64,000 nt of DNA from Diadema setosum (lineage: Eukaryota; Echinodermata; Echinoidea; Diadematoida; Diadematidae). Each line of letters starts with the position of its first letter. Within the stretch, counting starts at the first letter, position 1. The position numbers and the translations under genes were made by a program. The stretch is taken from positions 21,251,674 through 21,315,673 of the forward strand of contig NC_092700.1 in NCBI RefSeq assembly GCF_964275005.1, read 5' to 3'. This document shows, in pieces, positions 23,809-36,800 of the stretch. A model generated the notes under the pieces. That model saw only the letters and a list, made by a program, of their open reading frames with translations. It had not been told where the DNA came from and made no database searches.

Positions 23809-24217
23809 CTCAGACACTACAGTGTACATATCTCTTTATCCCTGAATTCAAGTGACTAAACACTGGAGAGCCACAATAGCTGACCCAGAACAGACAAACA
23901 CCACCATGAAGCAAAACCTACACCGTAATACGCACATAATTCTTATCACTGAACTCCAGAAACTCGACAGTTCAGGATAAGAAAAACAAACATGATATCT
24001 TTGGTCAATCAATTTTTTTGGTTGTTTTTCAGGCAATGTGTTCATAGGAAAATAGCTCACCTCGTTACCAACAGCAGTGACTCTAATATGCATCAACTTC
24101 AAGGTTACATCTACAACTTTACATGCACCTGCTCAAATTTTCTGGCAATGTCATCTTCTACTATAAAATATATGAAAATAAAATCTTTGAAGGTTTCCAT
24201 GGTGGTAGAACATTTAC

Positions 24218-24426
24218 TAGTAGAAGGCTTCACCATACACCACATACAGTACTCTTTCTTTGTGTGGCCCTGAAAAGGGTCTACCCACTCTCGACATTTT
24301 GGTAGGCATAACTCTCTTGAAAACGGGAGGAACGTGCTTATCAAAACATTGAACATAGGAGGGTCCTTTTCAGGCCACACACATACCCCCGAAAGAATAT
24401 GTGGTGTACCATGAAGCCTTCTACTT
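24218..24426. mobile_element. MITE with 60-bp inverted ends
   Basis: Left and right arms of about 60 bases (AGTAGAAGGCTTCACCATAC, then CACCACATA and GTGTGGCC) are inverted copies with a few differences, leaving a spacer of about 90 bases. It lies just downstream of the SNX19 stop codon, so it could fall in the 3' UTR. Confidence 0.8.
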
Positions 24427-24484
24427 CTAAATAAATGAAGTAAGATATTTCATACAATATGCAGGAATGGTGTGAACCATGCGG

Positions 24485-24532
24485 GGACACACACGCACAC
24501 ACGCACACACGCACACACACACACACACACAC
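24485..24532. repeat. (AC)n microsatellite
   Basis: An AC run with CACG interruptions, followed by ACAAACAAAC words. Confidence 0.9.
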
Positions 24533-24707
24533 ATAAACACACAAACAAACAAACATACACCAGCATAAATGCACTGACGTCAGGCCAGCCAGGGGTAGAT
24601 TTTCAAGGAGGCAGTCAGCAGTTTAGGAGCTAGAAGGTTTAAAACGTCTGACACAACGTGAGCACAGCACGGGGTACAGGTGAGGAACGAGACATTGGAA
24701 GCACTCA

Positions 24708-24804
24708 TCATGGCATTGCATCAAGCAGGGCCTGGAACTTTGGTTCGCTGATCTCGGGCACAAGTTGGTCCATGGCATGGTCCAGGAATGTAAAGACGAG
24801 ATGT
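24708..24804 (-). CDS. SNX19: SNX19 exon 10: C terminus and stop
   Basis: The last 97 coding bases give HLVFTFLDHAMDQLVPEISE then PKFQALLDAMP and TGA at 24708-24710. LVFTFLDH...LVPEI is the usual ending of SNX19-type proteins. Acceptor CTCCCACAG. Confidence 0.93.
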
Positions 24805-27800
24805 CTGTGGGAGCAGGGAAAAACAGGTAAGAATTACACAAGATAAACAAACAAAAATTCTGCTGTGTTTTTGATTTTGCAGATTTTTGGAGTCGACTGA
24901 TATCCCAAATTACACAATGAAAATTTTTCTTCTGTTACTCAAATGTGTTGTATGTCTTCTCCATAGTGGTAAAGCACTAACTTACTTTCTTTTCTTTTTG
25001 GGGGGAAAAGTGATAGCACTTATCGTTTGTGAAATATTTTACTAAAAAGTACATAATGGCACATGCAAACAATCCAGCTCACATTGATTCAAGCACTGCA
25101 TGAACAAATATGTATTCCATTATCATCCAATTCTCAACATTTTTTCCTCAAGTGTCCATTTCCAACAGATTTCAAATTAAAGATTCCCAAGTTGAGTCGT
25201 TTTTATTGCAACAGACTGACAAATGAGGGAGAAAGATTTGCGGTGACACCATGTGTACGTAGTCCTTAACCGGATCGTTGTTTGGCAGAAGAGCCTAGAA
25301 AAAGGAGAATTGAAGAGGGAAGCGACATATGGGGGTTGTAAGGAGGGCAAAAAGTGAAGAGTGGGGGACAGTAATGGGCTAGAAGTTGAAGTTGCACTAG
25401 TGGAGACGGTAGAGAAAGGAACATGTGAGAGTGTGGTAAGGAAGAATAGAGTGAGAATCAAGTAAGATGTTCGGACATCGTTAGAAGGAGAAAGATGAAA
25501 TAGAAGGGAAGAGGAAGAGGGAGGAGTTGAATGTTGGAAAATCATGGAGATAGGATAGAGAAGTGAAGATTCATGAAACCAAAAGAAGAACGAAGTCGGC
25601 GACAATGTGGACTATGGGATGCGGAATCAATGGAGAAAGGACGAGTAATCCCGCGAAGGAAAGGTAAGTAGAGGAGAGATGAGACTATGTTGAGAGAAGG
25701 GAGAGAGAGAGACGGGGGGGGGGGGGGAGAAAACAAAGGAAAGAAGAAGAAAAAGAAAAAAAATATTGAAATTCAAGAAGTAAAGGAGAGGGGGCTTGGG
25801 TGCATTGACAAATTGCCCTTCATCAGTGTAAACAAGTACAGAATATTCAGAGCTTAAGAAGCACCCATTACCTCCAACCCCAGTACATATGATGCAGTAC
25901 ATTGTATTTGGTACTTTATTTGGTACCCTGGGGTACCAAATAAAAATTTACCATTTTGTCCAATTATCTTTTTTTTTTCCAGCGCTATACCCTGGGCTAC
26001 CAAAAAATGTGTACAAATAATCTTTACTATTATTATGCCCAAAAATGTTTTCTTGTTTGTTAATATGCAACAATTAATGCACGCAAATTATAACTTTTTT
26101 TTTCTCATTTATGTGCTCTGTTGTAATCTTCATGGTTTAATATTATTGTGCATGTTACTGCAAGTAATGATTTTATCAGGTTTGCAAGGAAAATTGGCAT
26201 TGGGGTCATTATTGTCGTGCTGATCTACGCCGCTGCTGCTGATGAGAAAATAGTTGCCATGACAACATTGCACAACTGTATGATAATGGACACGAGATAA
26301 TGCTACACAACACGGTACCCTGGGGTATGGCACGCTGAATCATATTCCTATAGACTGTCATCTATCTCACTCACTTGTTGAGTTCTGCATCTTGTAGGGA
26401 GTCCAGCACCAAAGACACACCTTTTGTCAGGTCCTCCTCCCCTATCAGCAGGCTCAGGCCAACTAGCAAACAATGTGGAAAAAGGGAATGGGACAACTTA
26501 TGCCAATATGGTCAAACCTGTAATAGTGGCTACCTGTCTGCAGCAGCCACCAACCCCCACACGAGGAGACAACATACATTCAAAGCTCAAGACCATCTCT
26601 ACAATATATTAATACTTTTAGACCTTCCCTCTTGTGTGCTGTGTGTCTCTTGCAACAAGAGGCGACCTACTGTTATTCATCTCCAGTGGGAAAGATTTCC
26701 TTGCATAATTATAGCGGCTACCAACTACAAATTGAGCACCTTCTCTCACATAACCAGAGCCAAACCTCATAATAGTGAGGGTAAGCAAAACCTTCTTATA
26801 ACAAGATTATTTTGCCTCACAAAACTCTTACTATTTCTTTGCTTTTGTACCCTGATTATACAGCGAAAAAACTTATATAACAAGGTACATGTAATTATCA
26901 TGGTTTTTAAAATCTTAATTATAATGAGGGTTCCCTGTCTGAGTAATCAGCTGATATTCTTTGGGTAAGAGTTTTATATCTTGAACAATGGCCGTTTTGG
27001 CTTGTGATCCAAGAGTAGAGAAACTAAAGACAAAATGATGTTTGTTTTTTTTGTTTGTTTGTTTGTTTGTTTGTTTTTTTTTGGGGGGGGGGTTGTCTTG
27101 ACATCAATTGTGACTTTGCACCACAAAACAAACATAAAGTCGCCAGACATGAATTTTTAGTTAAGTCCATATTCTGAAAGAGCAGACTTTAAGCTTTAAA
27201 ATGATGTATAACTCGAATCAAATGGACTCTCCTCACCAAATACTGGAAAGAAAGTACAAACTCAGGAAAAGTGTGAACTGAGAAAAGAGGCTCTGAAGTA
27301 CAGTCAGTGTCTATTCAAGCGCTTAATCTTTACCAAGACGTGCTGGCAGTGCGATGAATGGGACAAAAATACAGGAAGTAAACCACCAGAGTAACAACAA
27401 TGAAGAGATTGTCAGATTAAACTGAAATTGAGCATGCCTCATTAACACATTATGTCCTTAATTAATGCCAACTTTCAAAGCAGTAGCATTATCCTTTCAA
27501 AAGTTATTAGAGTTGAAAGTGAAGAGTGTGTACAGGGTTTTTCAGAAATGAAAAGGGGACTCTATAAACACACCTAATCACACTATTCTACCAAAAATGT
27601 TCGAGATAAACTGCTAAAAAACACACTTTCTTTCCCGTTTTATGATCCCAAATTTTAGCATAATGTTAAAGAAGACTTGCTCTTTCAGGAAATATGAAAA
27701 AGTCAAGATCGGCTAGGTTGACCAAATTCACTTATTTTCAGTTCTCACGCAATATCAGTGTGTGCGACTTTTTGTTCGTTTTGTGGTGCATGGTCACAAT

Positions 27801-30800
27801 CAGTAAGACAAATAAAGTGATGCCTTATGACCTATTGCACACATAATCTGTGGACTGGAGACATGAATATCACGTTTGTTACAGATAGCATGAGATGACA
27901 TAAAATTGTTCCTCACTAAGGAATGGTCCTGTTTTAGCATTGTCCTTTTCTGTCATATGTTGATTGGCTTTACAATGTCCACGAAAGGAGATACAGTAAT
28001 GAGGTAAAGCAATGTCAAACATTGTCACTGTTGTTGTTATTGTTGGTAGTGGTATTGGTGTTGTTGGTGTTGGTGTTGTTATTGTTATTGTTGTCGTTGG
28101 TGGTGGTAGTGTTGGTGTTGTTGGTGTTGGTGTTGGCGTTGTTGTTGGTGTTGTTGTTGTTGTTGTTGTTGTTATTGTACAAAATGTTGCCTGGCTTCAA
28201 AAAGAAAACAGTAATAGCATCGTACCTGACACAGCGTTGTGGGTGAGCTCATGCAGGGCCTCACGCTTGGTCTGGAGCATCTCCTCCGCCGACTTGCTCT
28301 CGCGCTCCTTGGGCCGCCACACCCCACCAGGCCAGAAGAGTTCTCGGAGCAGCGAGAGGTAATAGCCCCACTGGGCCTCGGTGAAGAGAAGGCCTATCTC
28401 ATTTTCTAACCACCTGGGAGGAGGTATGGGGGTGGGGTGGGAGAGGGGGAGGAGGACACCACAAACGCACATATTTTAGTATACATGATGGTGCTTAACC
28501 CGTTGAGGATGAGTTCTGAGCATACTGAGGCAGGCGTCTATGGGAAATGCGTGTTGTAGCAAAATCAAACCGTCCTCAACGGGTTAAAAAAATCAACACA
28601 AAATCCAAGCTCAAGCAAGCTCATGGAAACATCTAAAGCCTGATAATCATCACATCATGACAGCAAAAGTCATCCCACATGGTGTTAACTGACAGAAAAG
28701 CTACTTTAAATTCCACCACGAGTCTTAGAGTAACTGTGGTATGCAGAACAAATCCCTATTCCATATCGTACCAGGGCAATTACCCCCAGAGGGCAATTAC
28801 CCCCCGGTTAAATACTGGTTAGTGGTAAGGTTAGAGTAAAGATTAGGGGTAGGGTTAGGTTTAGGGTTAGGAGTTTGGGTTAGGGTTAGGATTAGGTTCA
28901 GGATTAGGATTAGGATTAGGGCCAGGGGAAGGGTCCGGGGTAATTGCCCAGGGGGTAACCGCCCTAGACTCCATTTTTACAACATATAGGAAGAAATGGT
29001 TCGTCAATGAGGTTGCAGTAATGGTTTCGACAGTACTTAAAAAAATCCTCCCACAGATATATGGATCTATAAACTGGAGTGAAAATGTGATGAGTGGTGC
29101 ACACTTTGATATTAGTTCTCCAGAGCAGAGGAATCAATAGACAATTTCCTATTCATTTTATAATGATCCCAAACTTTTGAATCACATACAGTATAGAAAA
29201 AGAATGGCTCTTTCAGAAAATATGAAAGACTACAAACTTACCAGGGCAACCCACTTCACCTACGGCCCGTTGCATAAAAGTTACCATTATGGTAACTTTG
29301 CCATCCAATGGTAACTACCATGGCAACAGTACTCAACAGCCAATCAAAATCAAGAATTCCATGGAAGTTACCATTGGATGGCAAAGTTACCATAATAGTA
29401 ACTTTTATGCAACGGGCCCCTAGTTTTAGTCCTCGTGTAAAATCGGGGCTTGCAACTTTTTGCTGCTTTTGTGATGCCTCATCACATACTGATGCACCAC
29501 AAACATGCAGAGGACAAAACTAATACACGGTTCCATTCAAGGACAAGTTCACCTTCATACATGTATATGGTATGTGTGGATTGAGTGAATGCCGCATTAT
29601 TAGTAGAACACATCAGTGAAAATTTGAGGAATATCAGATAATCCATTCAAAAGTTATGAATATTTGAAATGTTGGTGCAACTATCGCTGCATTACCGAGG
29701 AGACTACAATAGTTTGTGATATGAAAGTGAACTTGTCCTTTAAATACTCTGAAATGCTTTACTTGGCATGTTTCAAAGAATTGATACAGGGAAAAAAAAT
29801 CAGCATTTTCCCAAGAACCGACCTCTAGTGGCTACTCGCTACTCACCTATCAATCAGCCCTCCAATCCCAACTTGTAATGCCTTCTGCATGTTCTTGTCC
29901 AGAATGAAGCTCTGCTGAGTCAAAAGGGCTTCGCTCAGCACCCCATACACTGCCTGGTAGAGGGCGACATTTCCAGCCCCCGGCTTGCCCCCTTCCTTTG
30001 TCGCTGCCCCCTCCTCCCTGGGCAGGGCGTCGGGGGCGTCGGAGCCGTCGCCGGCTGATCGCGGCCCAAGGAACGTCTTCTCACTCTCCAGGTTCGGGGA
30101 TAGTGGGGCAGACTGGGCCAGCTCTAGGTGCTTCTCCGCTACTAGCAGCCGCATGGCTTTCTGTATGTGGGACTAGGAACACAGAGCAAAGAGAACACTT
30201 TCCATGAGTCCTGCAGTATTTTGTGAAAAATAGTACCAAATACAGCAAAAAAAAAAAAAGTAATTGCTGCTTTTTCTGATAACCCTTGCTTCATCTTTTT
30301 CAGTAGCCTGTAACTGAACTGACGTGTATTTTACACGCGATGTCAAACAACTATGAGAGATGGCCCTCTCACGAGTGGAGTCCGACCTAATTTTTGCCAG
30401 TTTTATACTTTTAGGCCCGAATTCACGAAGGTGGTACAAATGAAACCATGGTTTAAACCATGGACAAAAACCATGGATCACCAATTGTCGCACGGAATAT
30501 TTTGTTACGAAATTGGTCATTTCGTCGACAAAATGACCGTTTCTTTAACAAAATTATCATTTGTGACTGTGCACCTCAAAACGAACATAAAGTCGCACAC
30601 AATGATCTTGCGTGAGACTGAAAATAAGTGAAATCGGTCAACCTAGCCGAACTTGACTTTTTCATATTTTCTGACAGAGCGGGTCTTCTTTTACATTATG
30701 CTAAAATTTGGTATCATAAAACGGGCAGGAAAGTGTGCTTTTTTAGCAGTTTATCTCGGACATTTTTGGTAGAACAGTGTGATTAGGTGTGTCTTTAGAA

Positions 30801-33800
30801 TCCCTTTTTCATTTCTGAAAAACCTTGTCCACACTCTTCACCTTCAACTCTAATAACTTTTGAAAGGATAGTGATACTGCTTTGAAAGTTGGCATTGATT
30901 ATGGACAGAATGTGTTAATGAGGCATGCTTAATTTCAATTTAATCTGATAATCCCTTCATTGTTGTTACTCTGGTGGTTTACTTCCTGGTTTTGTTTTGT
31001 TTTTTTTGTCCCATTCATCGCACAGCCAGCACGGCTTGGTAAAGATTTAAAGCGCTTGAATAGATACTGTACTTCAGAGCCTCTTTTCTCAGTTCCCACT
31101 TTTCCTGAGTTTGTGCTTTCATCCAATATTTACATAGGTTAGGAGAGTTCATTTGATTTGAGTTATACATCATTTTAAAGCTTAAAGTCTGCTCTTTCAG
31201 AATATGGTCTGAACTAAAAATTCATGTCTGGCGACTTTTTGTTTGTTTTGAGGTGCAGGGTCACATTTTGTGGACAAAATGTTCATGAGTGGTTACAAAA
31301 TGTTGTCATTTCGTTACAAAATAATGATTTCATCAACGAAATGACTGATTTCGTAACAAAATATTCCATGCGACACTTGGCACTCCATGGTTTAGACCAT
31401 AGTACCATTTGTACCACCTTTGTGAATTACGGGCCTTACAGTCTGCCTGATGTAAGTCACTTGGTCACTGCAAGTAACACTTCATTATTGTACACATGTA
31501 TGTGAATGTACATAATGTCCCAGTAGGCCTACAGCTTTGGTCATAAAGGATCATTTTAAGAGAATCTTCTCCAACTTTGTTGTGTTGACTATACAAATCC
31601 ACATGGTTAAAGATCACGCCAATCAAAAAAAGTAATTTGAAAAAATGGTAAAGCAGCAATTTTGCCTAAATATTCAAACATAATTGAAAGAAATAAAATT
31701 TTGTCATTTCCTCACAGAGTAGTAATTGAGACTGGGAAAGAAGAGTTTTATATCATTGATAAATTGTTTGCTGGGAACATGCAATGCTAATCTTCCTACT
31801 ATGGCAAAAGAAAGCAAGTGAAAAAAAAAGTGAGTCTTTCATCATAAATGAGCAAAATGCATAAGGGTATTATTAAACAATATTGGTGCAACATTACAAC
31901 ACCTTTGAACAAACCTTGGCATATGGGCAAAACGTGCTGGGGCAAGTCCAATCCATATGATTTAATGTATATGGATTGGACTTGCCCCAGCACGTTCAGA
32001 TTCACATTCACCTTCAGATTTTAGATGGCATGTCATTTCCGACCTTTTGCCATAGCACGGCAGCATTAAAACACCCACTTGTTAATTCACTGTACAATAG
32101 TGTAATTAGTGGCTACTTTAATGGCCCTACAGGTTCAAAGTCTAAGTGATACTCAACTTCACCAGCTTATTGCAACCACAAACTGAGCGCCCCAGGGAGA
32201 GGCTGGTCTCCTGGATTGGAAACTGCTACCATTGTCCTCAACCACAAACATGACCTGACGTCTCTTACACATAAATCACAGAGAAAAACATATTGCATGT
32301 ACTGGACCTTGGACTTTTGAAAAAGGGCATCAATATTTGCAGGGCTGTCAATTTCAAGTGAGGGTTTGTCTCCCCTCCCCCCCCCCCCCTTCTTTTCACT
32401 GTAGGGAGCTTTGACAATCTTACATTTCCAAATGGTGGAATTTCTTATTTGGTACATTCTGTAACTTCAGTCAGGACTGCAAACTAACCAATTTTTTCTA
32501 CTGGTCCGACCGGTCTGTCTGTACCTAGTTTTTCCATGTTTTACTTGTCCATTCCTGAAAAAGTTACTGGTCTGACAGTTATTTTTGCTAGTCAAGGACC
32601 ATCGGATTAGTGCCAGTGTGCAGCACTGCTTTAGCAATATTTTCCACACGTACAGTGTACATAGAGTGTGCCTTTGGGCTTTGGGCATATTGAATGTTCG
32701 GATTGTCCAAGGATTTTGGAGGCATTTCTTTTTTTTTTTAATTAACTTTTTGTTTTGGGGGTTCAGCATGAGAATTCTTTCATCAGAGTGAGACAGTTAA
32801 AATCTGGTGAATTGCGCGAGTCTCGCGCTGATTGTGTGACAGTTGGCAGCTGTACATTAACACAAACATAGGCATAGCACGATAATTGCACATTTGGTCA
32901 GGATGATGCACAACCAGTCGATTTAAAGGAAAAGATGGTGCTACTAGAATGCCACACAGACATATGAACAGAGTGTAAATGGAGCATTCAAGGAATGCTT
33001 TGACAAAGACAAACAACCACAACAGATCTACCAGAACACGAGCCACTGCCTATGGATACTTAATATCTTACAGTATCTTCCAGATATATTTGTAATACCT
33101 CTTTGATTTCATCCACACCAAGAAGTCTGTCGCTCGAACTGTCCACCACACCCATGTCCCACTCATCTTCGCCGAGGGGCCGTTGGTCGAGAGCGGGCAG
33201 CCCCGTCTGCTTCTCTGCAATTGAATTGCAGCGGTCACGTGACTGGGCTGTACGCTGATGCTTGGCAGATCGGGACTGGGGTGGAGCAGCATGCAGGGGG
33301 GCAGGAGGGGGTGCATTTACCTTGGGCTTGACTGCCGGCGGGAGGGCGGTCTTGAGCTGGCCGACGAACCCAGTCACTTGCCGGATCAGCAGCTGTTGAG
33401 AAACCATAATCACCAAGACACTTTATATTTCCCAATCCCAAGTGTTAAATCTACAATCCTGTTCAATGAAAAGCTTTCATACAAGTGAAGAAATGAAAAC
33501 ACAAGGCACACTGCAACATTAGGGAATCCCATTTGCATGCCTTAAATGAAGAGTTGTGTAAGTAACAGTGGTATGTTGAAGAGAGTATCATTTTAGAAAC
33601 TCCCATAAAGTATTGAAAGTGGAAGGTAACATTTAATACATTTTTATTGACCGTTAGATTTTGAATTGAATTTTTTTCAGGGCTCAACATAAATTCCAGT
33701 ACATTACTAGGCTACCTTTGCAGACCCATGCACTGCATGTGTGTCCATCATGTATATTTTGTGAAGAAAGTTCATCAAAACTTACAAACATTTCTATATA

Positions 33801-36800
33801 CATTCTTGCCACACACTCTATATGTTATTACATCAGCTCTTATACTTTTAGATTTGTGTTTATAGATAGAAAATACAGAAGACTGCAACAAAAAGGCTAA
33901 AGTGTGGCTGACACACAGAACTACTGAGTAGTTAAGTTTTGTGCATTATTCAAATTGTAGATAACTGTTGACTTCCAAATTTCTCAGCAGTGGCCTAAAC
34001 AAGTCCCCTGAGGTTCATATTTAATGTTTTGCTGCATTTTGGGAGGTCTGTAAAAGGTATCCCCTACCTTTAAAGGGTGTGTACAGTTCTGGTCGAGGTG
34101 AGGATTTAGCTTTTAACGTTTTGCAAGATATTCAGAAACCACTCTATGAGATGTCAAAGAGCATGCAGTTCTAAGGGATATCAAAAGTTTATTCGATGAA
34201 AATCAGTTTTGAAATGGCTGAGATATCCAAAAACAAGGTGAAACAAAGAGATCCTAATAAAGTTGTGGCATGTCGCCTTTTATTATTAGCACTTTTTTGG
34301 ACATCTCAGCCATTTGAAAACCAATTTTCATCGAATAAACGTTGAATCCTTCTTAAAATTACATGCTCTTTCATATCTCATAAAAGGCTTTTCATTATCT
34401 CACTTTGGAATGTTCAAAACATGAATCCCCACCTCAACCAGTACCGTACAGTCCCTTTAAACTGTAGCAATGTCAACCTGTGCAGAGCATTGCAGTACTC
34501 TGAGGACCGAAAAGGCACTGAAAAAAACCACAGTATTTTTACCATTCCTGCAGTGGAGGTGTAATGATACAATTTGGGAAAGACAGTAATATCCATGAAA
34601 CCCAGTTAGATGCCTCTGTAATCGGTTGATAGACAATGTGTATGATCTAACTACCTTCTCTGCAACTTGAGCAAGCAGGAGGTAGTGCACAGATGTCTGT
34701 TAACATACAGGTCCAAATGAGTTCTGACATTTAGTTAAATTTCAGCAAAGACTACCTGTACACAATATTTAGAGACATTAAAACATATCTCAAAGTACAC
34801 AATGACTTTTTCAGAAATATTCTATGTTTAAGGCACTCCAATTTCTCTCACAAATTTCTCATCAAAGCATAATTTCCAGGACTATCTTCAGATGGGTGTC
34901 CTCTTGCATAAGGTTAATGGAATTCCTAAATTAAATACAAGGTGTTTTTTTTTTTTGTCTGTGTCTTTTCTTTTTATTTGAATGTGTGTTTACATCATTC
35001 CTCTCACCTTGTCTATTCTGGGAGTTTGGTTTGGTCTCCTGACGAACTCAATGTGGGCGTCGCCATCGATGGCAAGGAACTCCGCTATCTCTCGGCTGTT
35101 GTGGAGTATCCTGCGGTCAAGCAATTGCTAGACATGCCAAAGATTACAAGGGAAATAGGTAAAAAATATTTTGAGTCCACTCAATAAAAACAAAAGTAGA
35201 TGCAACAACGGACCATATGCACCATAAAAAGTATGCTTTTAATACAGGAATTACATTGCCTTGTGCAGTCTACAGCACAGTGTATATAAACACTGCATTG
35301 TCATCACTCTTACTCCAATATTGCATGTTGTGTTTAAATATCTCTTTCCATCCTGGCTAACTTCACATATTCAGATAGAACATCATCATTTTCCTTGCTA
35401 CACAGGTAGTTTTGTCTAAAGCATGAAGCCTCTGATAATGTGCGATCACACTACAGGAAACCACATTTTGTTTCACTACCAAGTATTTTTCTTTGTTTTT
35501 ACAGATTGCGCAGTGTGACCACAAACTTCTTGAGATGTAACCAGTGAAACTTCCTGCACCTGACAAGCTCTTCTACCTGATTGTGTCACCATAGCCTTCC
35601 TCTTGGCCTGTGGTATATTGCTGAACCTGAGTGATCTTCCTACTAAACTTTTTAACTAGGTCAAGTTCAGATGGATTGTTGGATGCTGACAACAACAAAA
35701 AACAAACAAACAAACTTGGTAACATAAGCTACTGTACATGGAGTACCTTGCCATACAGTGGCTAAACAACACAGACACAAAGACACAATACATGACTGCC
35801 AACATAGAAATACAATGGGCATTCAAATTTCCCCAAGAACCAGGTATTGCAAGAGCATTGTTGTCAGTCGGGCATGAGGGGGGAAAAAAATGAAGACAAA
35901 AACCGAAACTATCATTTCACAACGCGGACATGGCAGGCACTCCCCGATATGTTGAGCAAACAATGTCTGTTATGTTCCAAAGTGCAGGTCTGGGACATTA
36001 GTCCAACTACATGTAGCGGCACCTTGAATACAGGAAGAGGACCAGTTATCCTGTGAGCAAGCTAAACCCTGGTCTGATGCCAAGGGTTCCCCGCCACAAC
36101 TGCACTCTTCTCAAAATATTCATTGTTATCAGAGTTGAAATATGACTTAACGACATACACTGTAGTCGTGTGTACATACATAATACATGGGGCTTGAATC
36201 ACGTCCACTTGTTGTGTCTGTAATGAGATGAATTCCCATTTCCCCAGATGAATGTGAGATTATTTAATGTGTTTTACAGATACTTGAGAAGCAAACAGGA
36301 ATGTTCAGGCATGCATCTGTGCCCGTTAGTCTTCTATTCTGTTTTAGTATTCTGGTAAACTTGCACTAGCAGGCATCAGAAATTACGAGATTGCAAATTG
36401 ATAATAAGAACTGGCTGCAAGAAGGAATAGCTATGTTCCTGATTTTGTTTTTTCTTTTGAAGAGCAAATAGATGTCATTTTCATGACCAGTTGTCATTAA
36501 TTCAAAGTTTATCAATGTTTTAGATTTTAACAAAATTGTGTGATACATAAAGCACGTTACTACTGTACGTTGTTTGAAAATCGTGTGCTGTACACGCTTT
36601 GTCGCACTAACCTTTCAGAGAAGAAGAACCTTCAGAGCTGGTTTCCTGTAAACAATGATTGTCTTTTTGGTGGCTGGTTTTAAACAGTTTGTGCAACTGG
36701 TTTGTAAGGTTAAAATCACTTTGAAGTTTTGCGTCTGGAGAATTAGACTATAACAATATCACATATCCGAATGGATATCTGGTGACTAATCCAGGCATTT

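Noticed and set aside
28012-28362. Val/Gly- and Asn-rich long frames
   Set aside because: They translate the GTT/GGT trinucleotide tract next to SNX19 exon 8.
28800-28930. Telomere (TTAGGG) sequence
   Set aside because: The repeats are degenerate, short and enclosed by inverted element ends in the middle of a gene intron.
34942-35187. Plus-strand coding frame of 81 residues
   Set aside because: It is the shadow of SNX19 exon 5, which has proper splice sites and PX-domain sequence on the minus strand.
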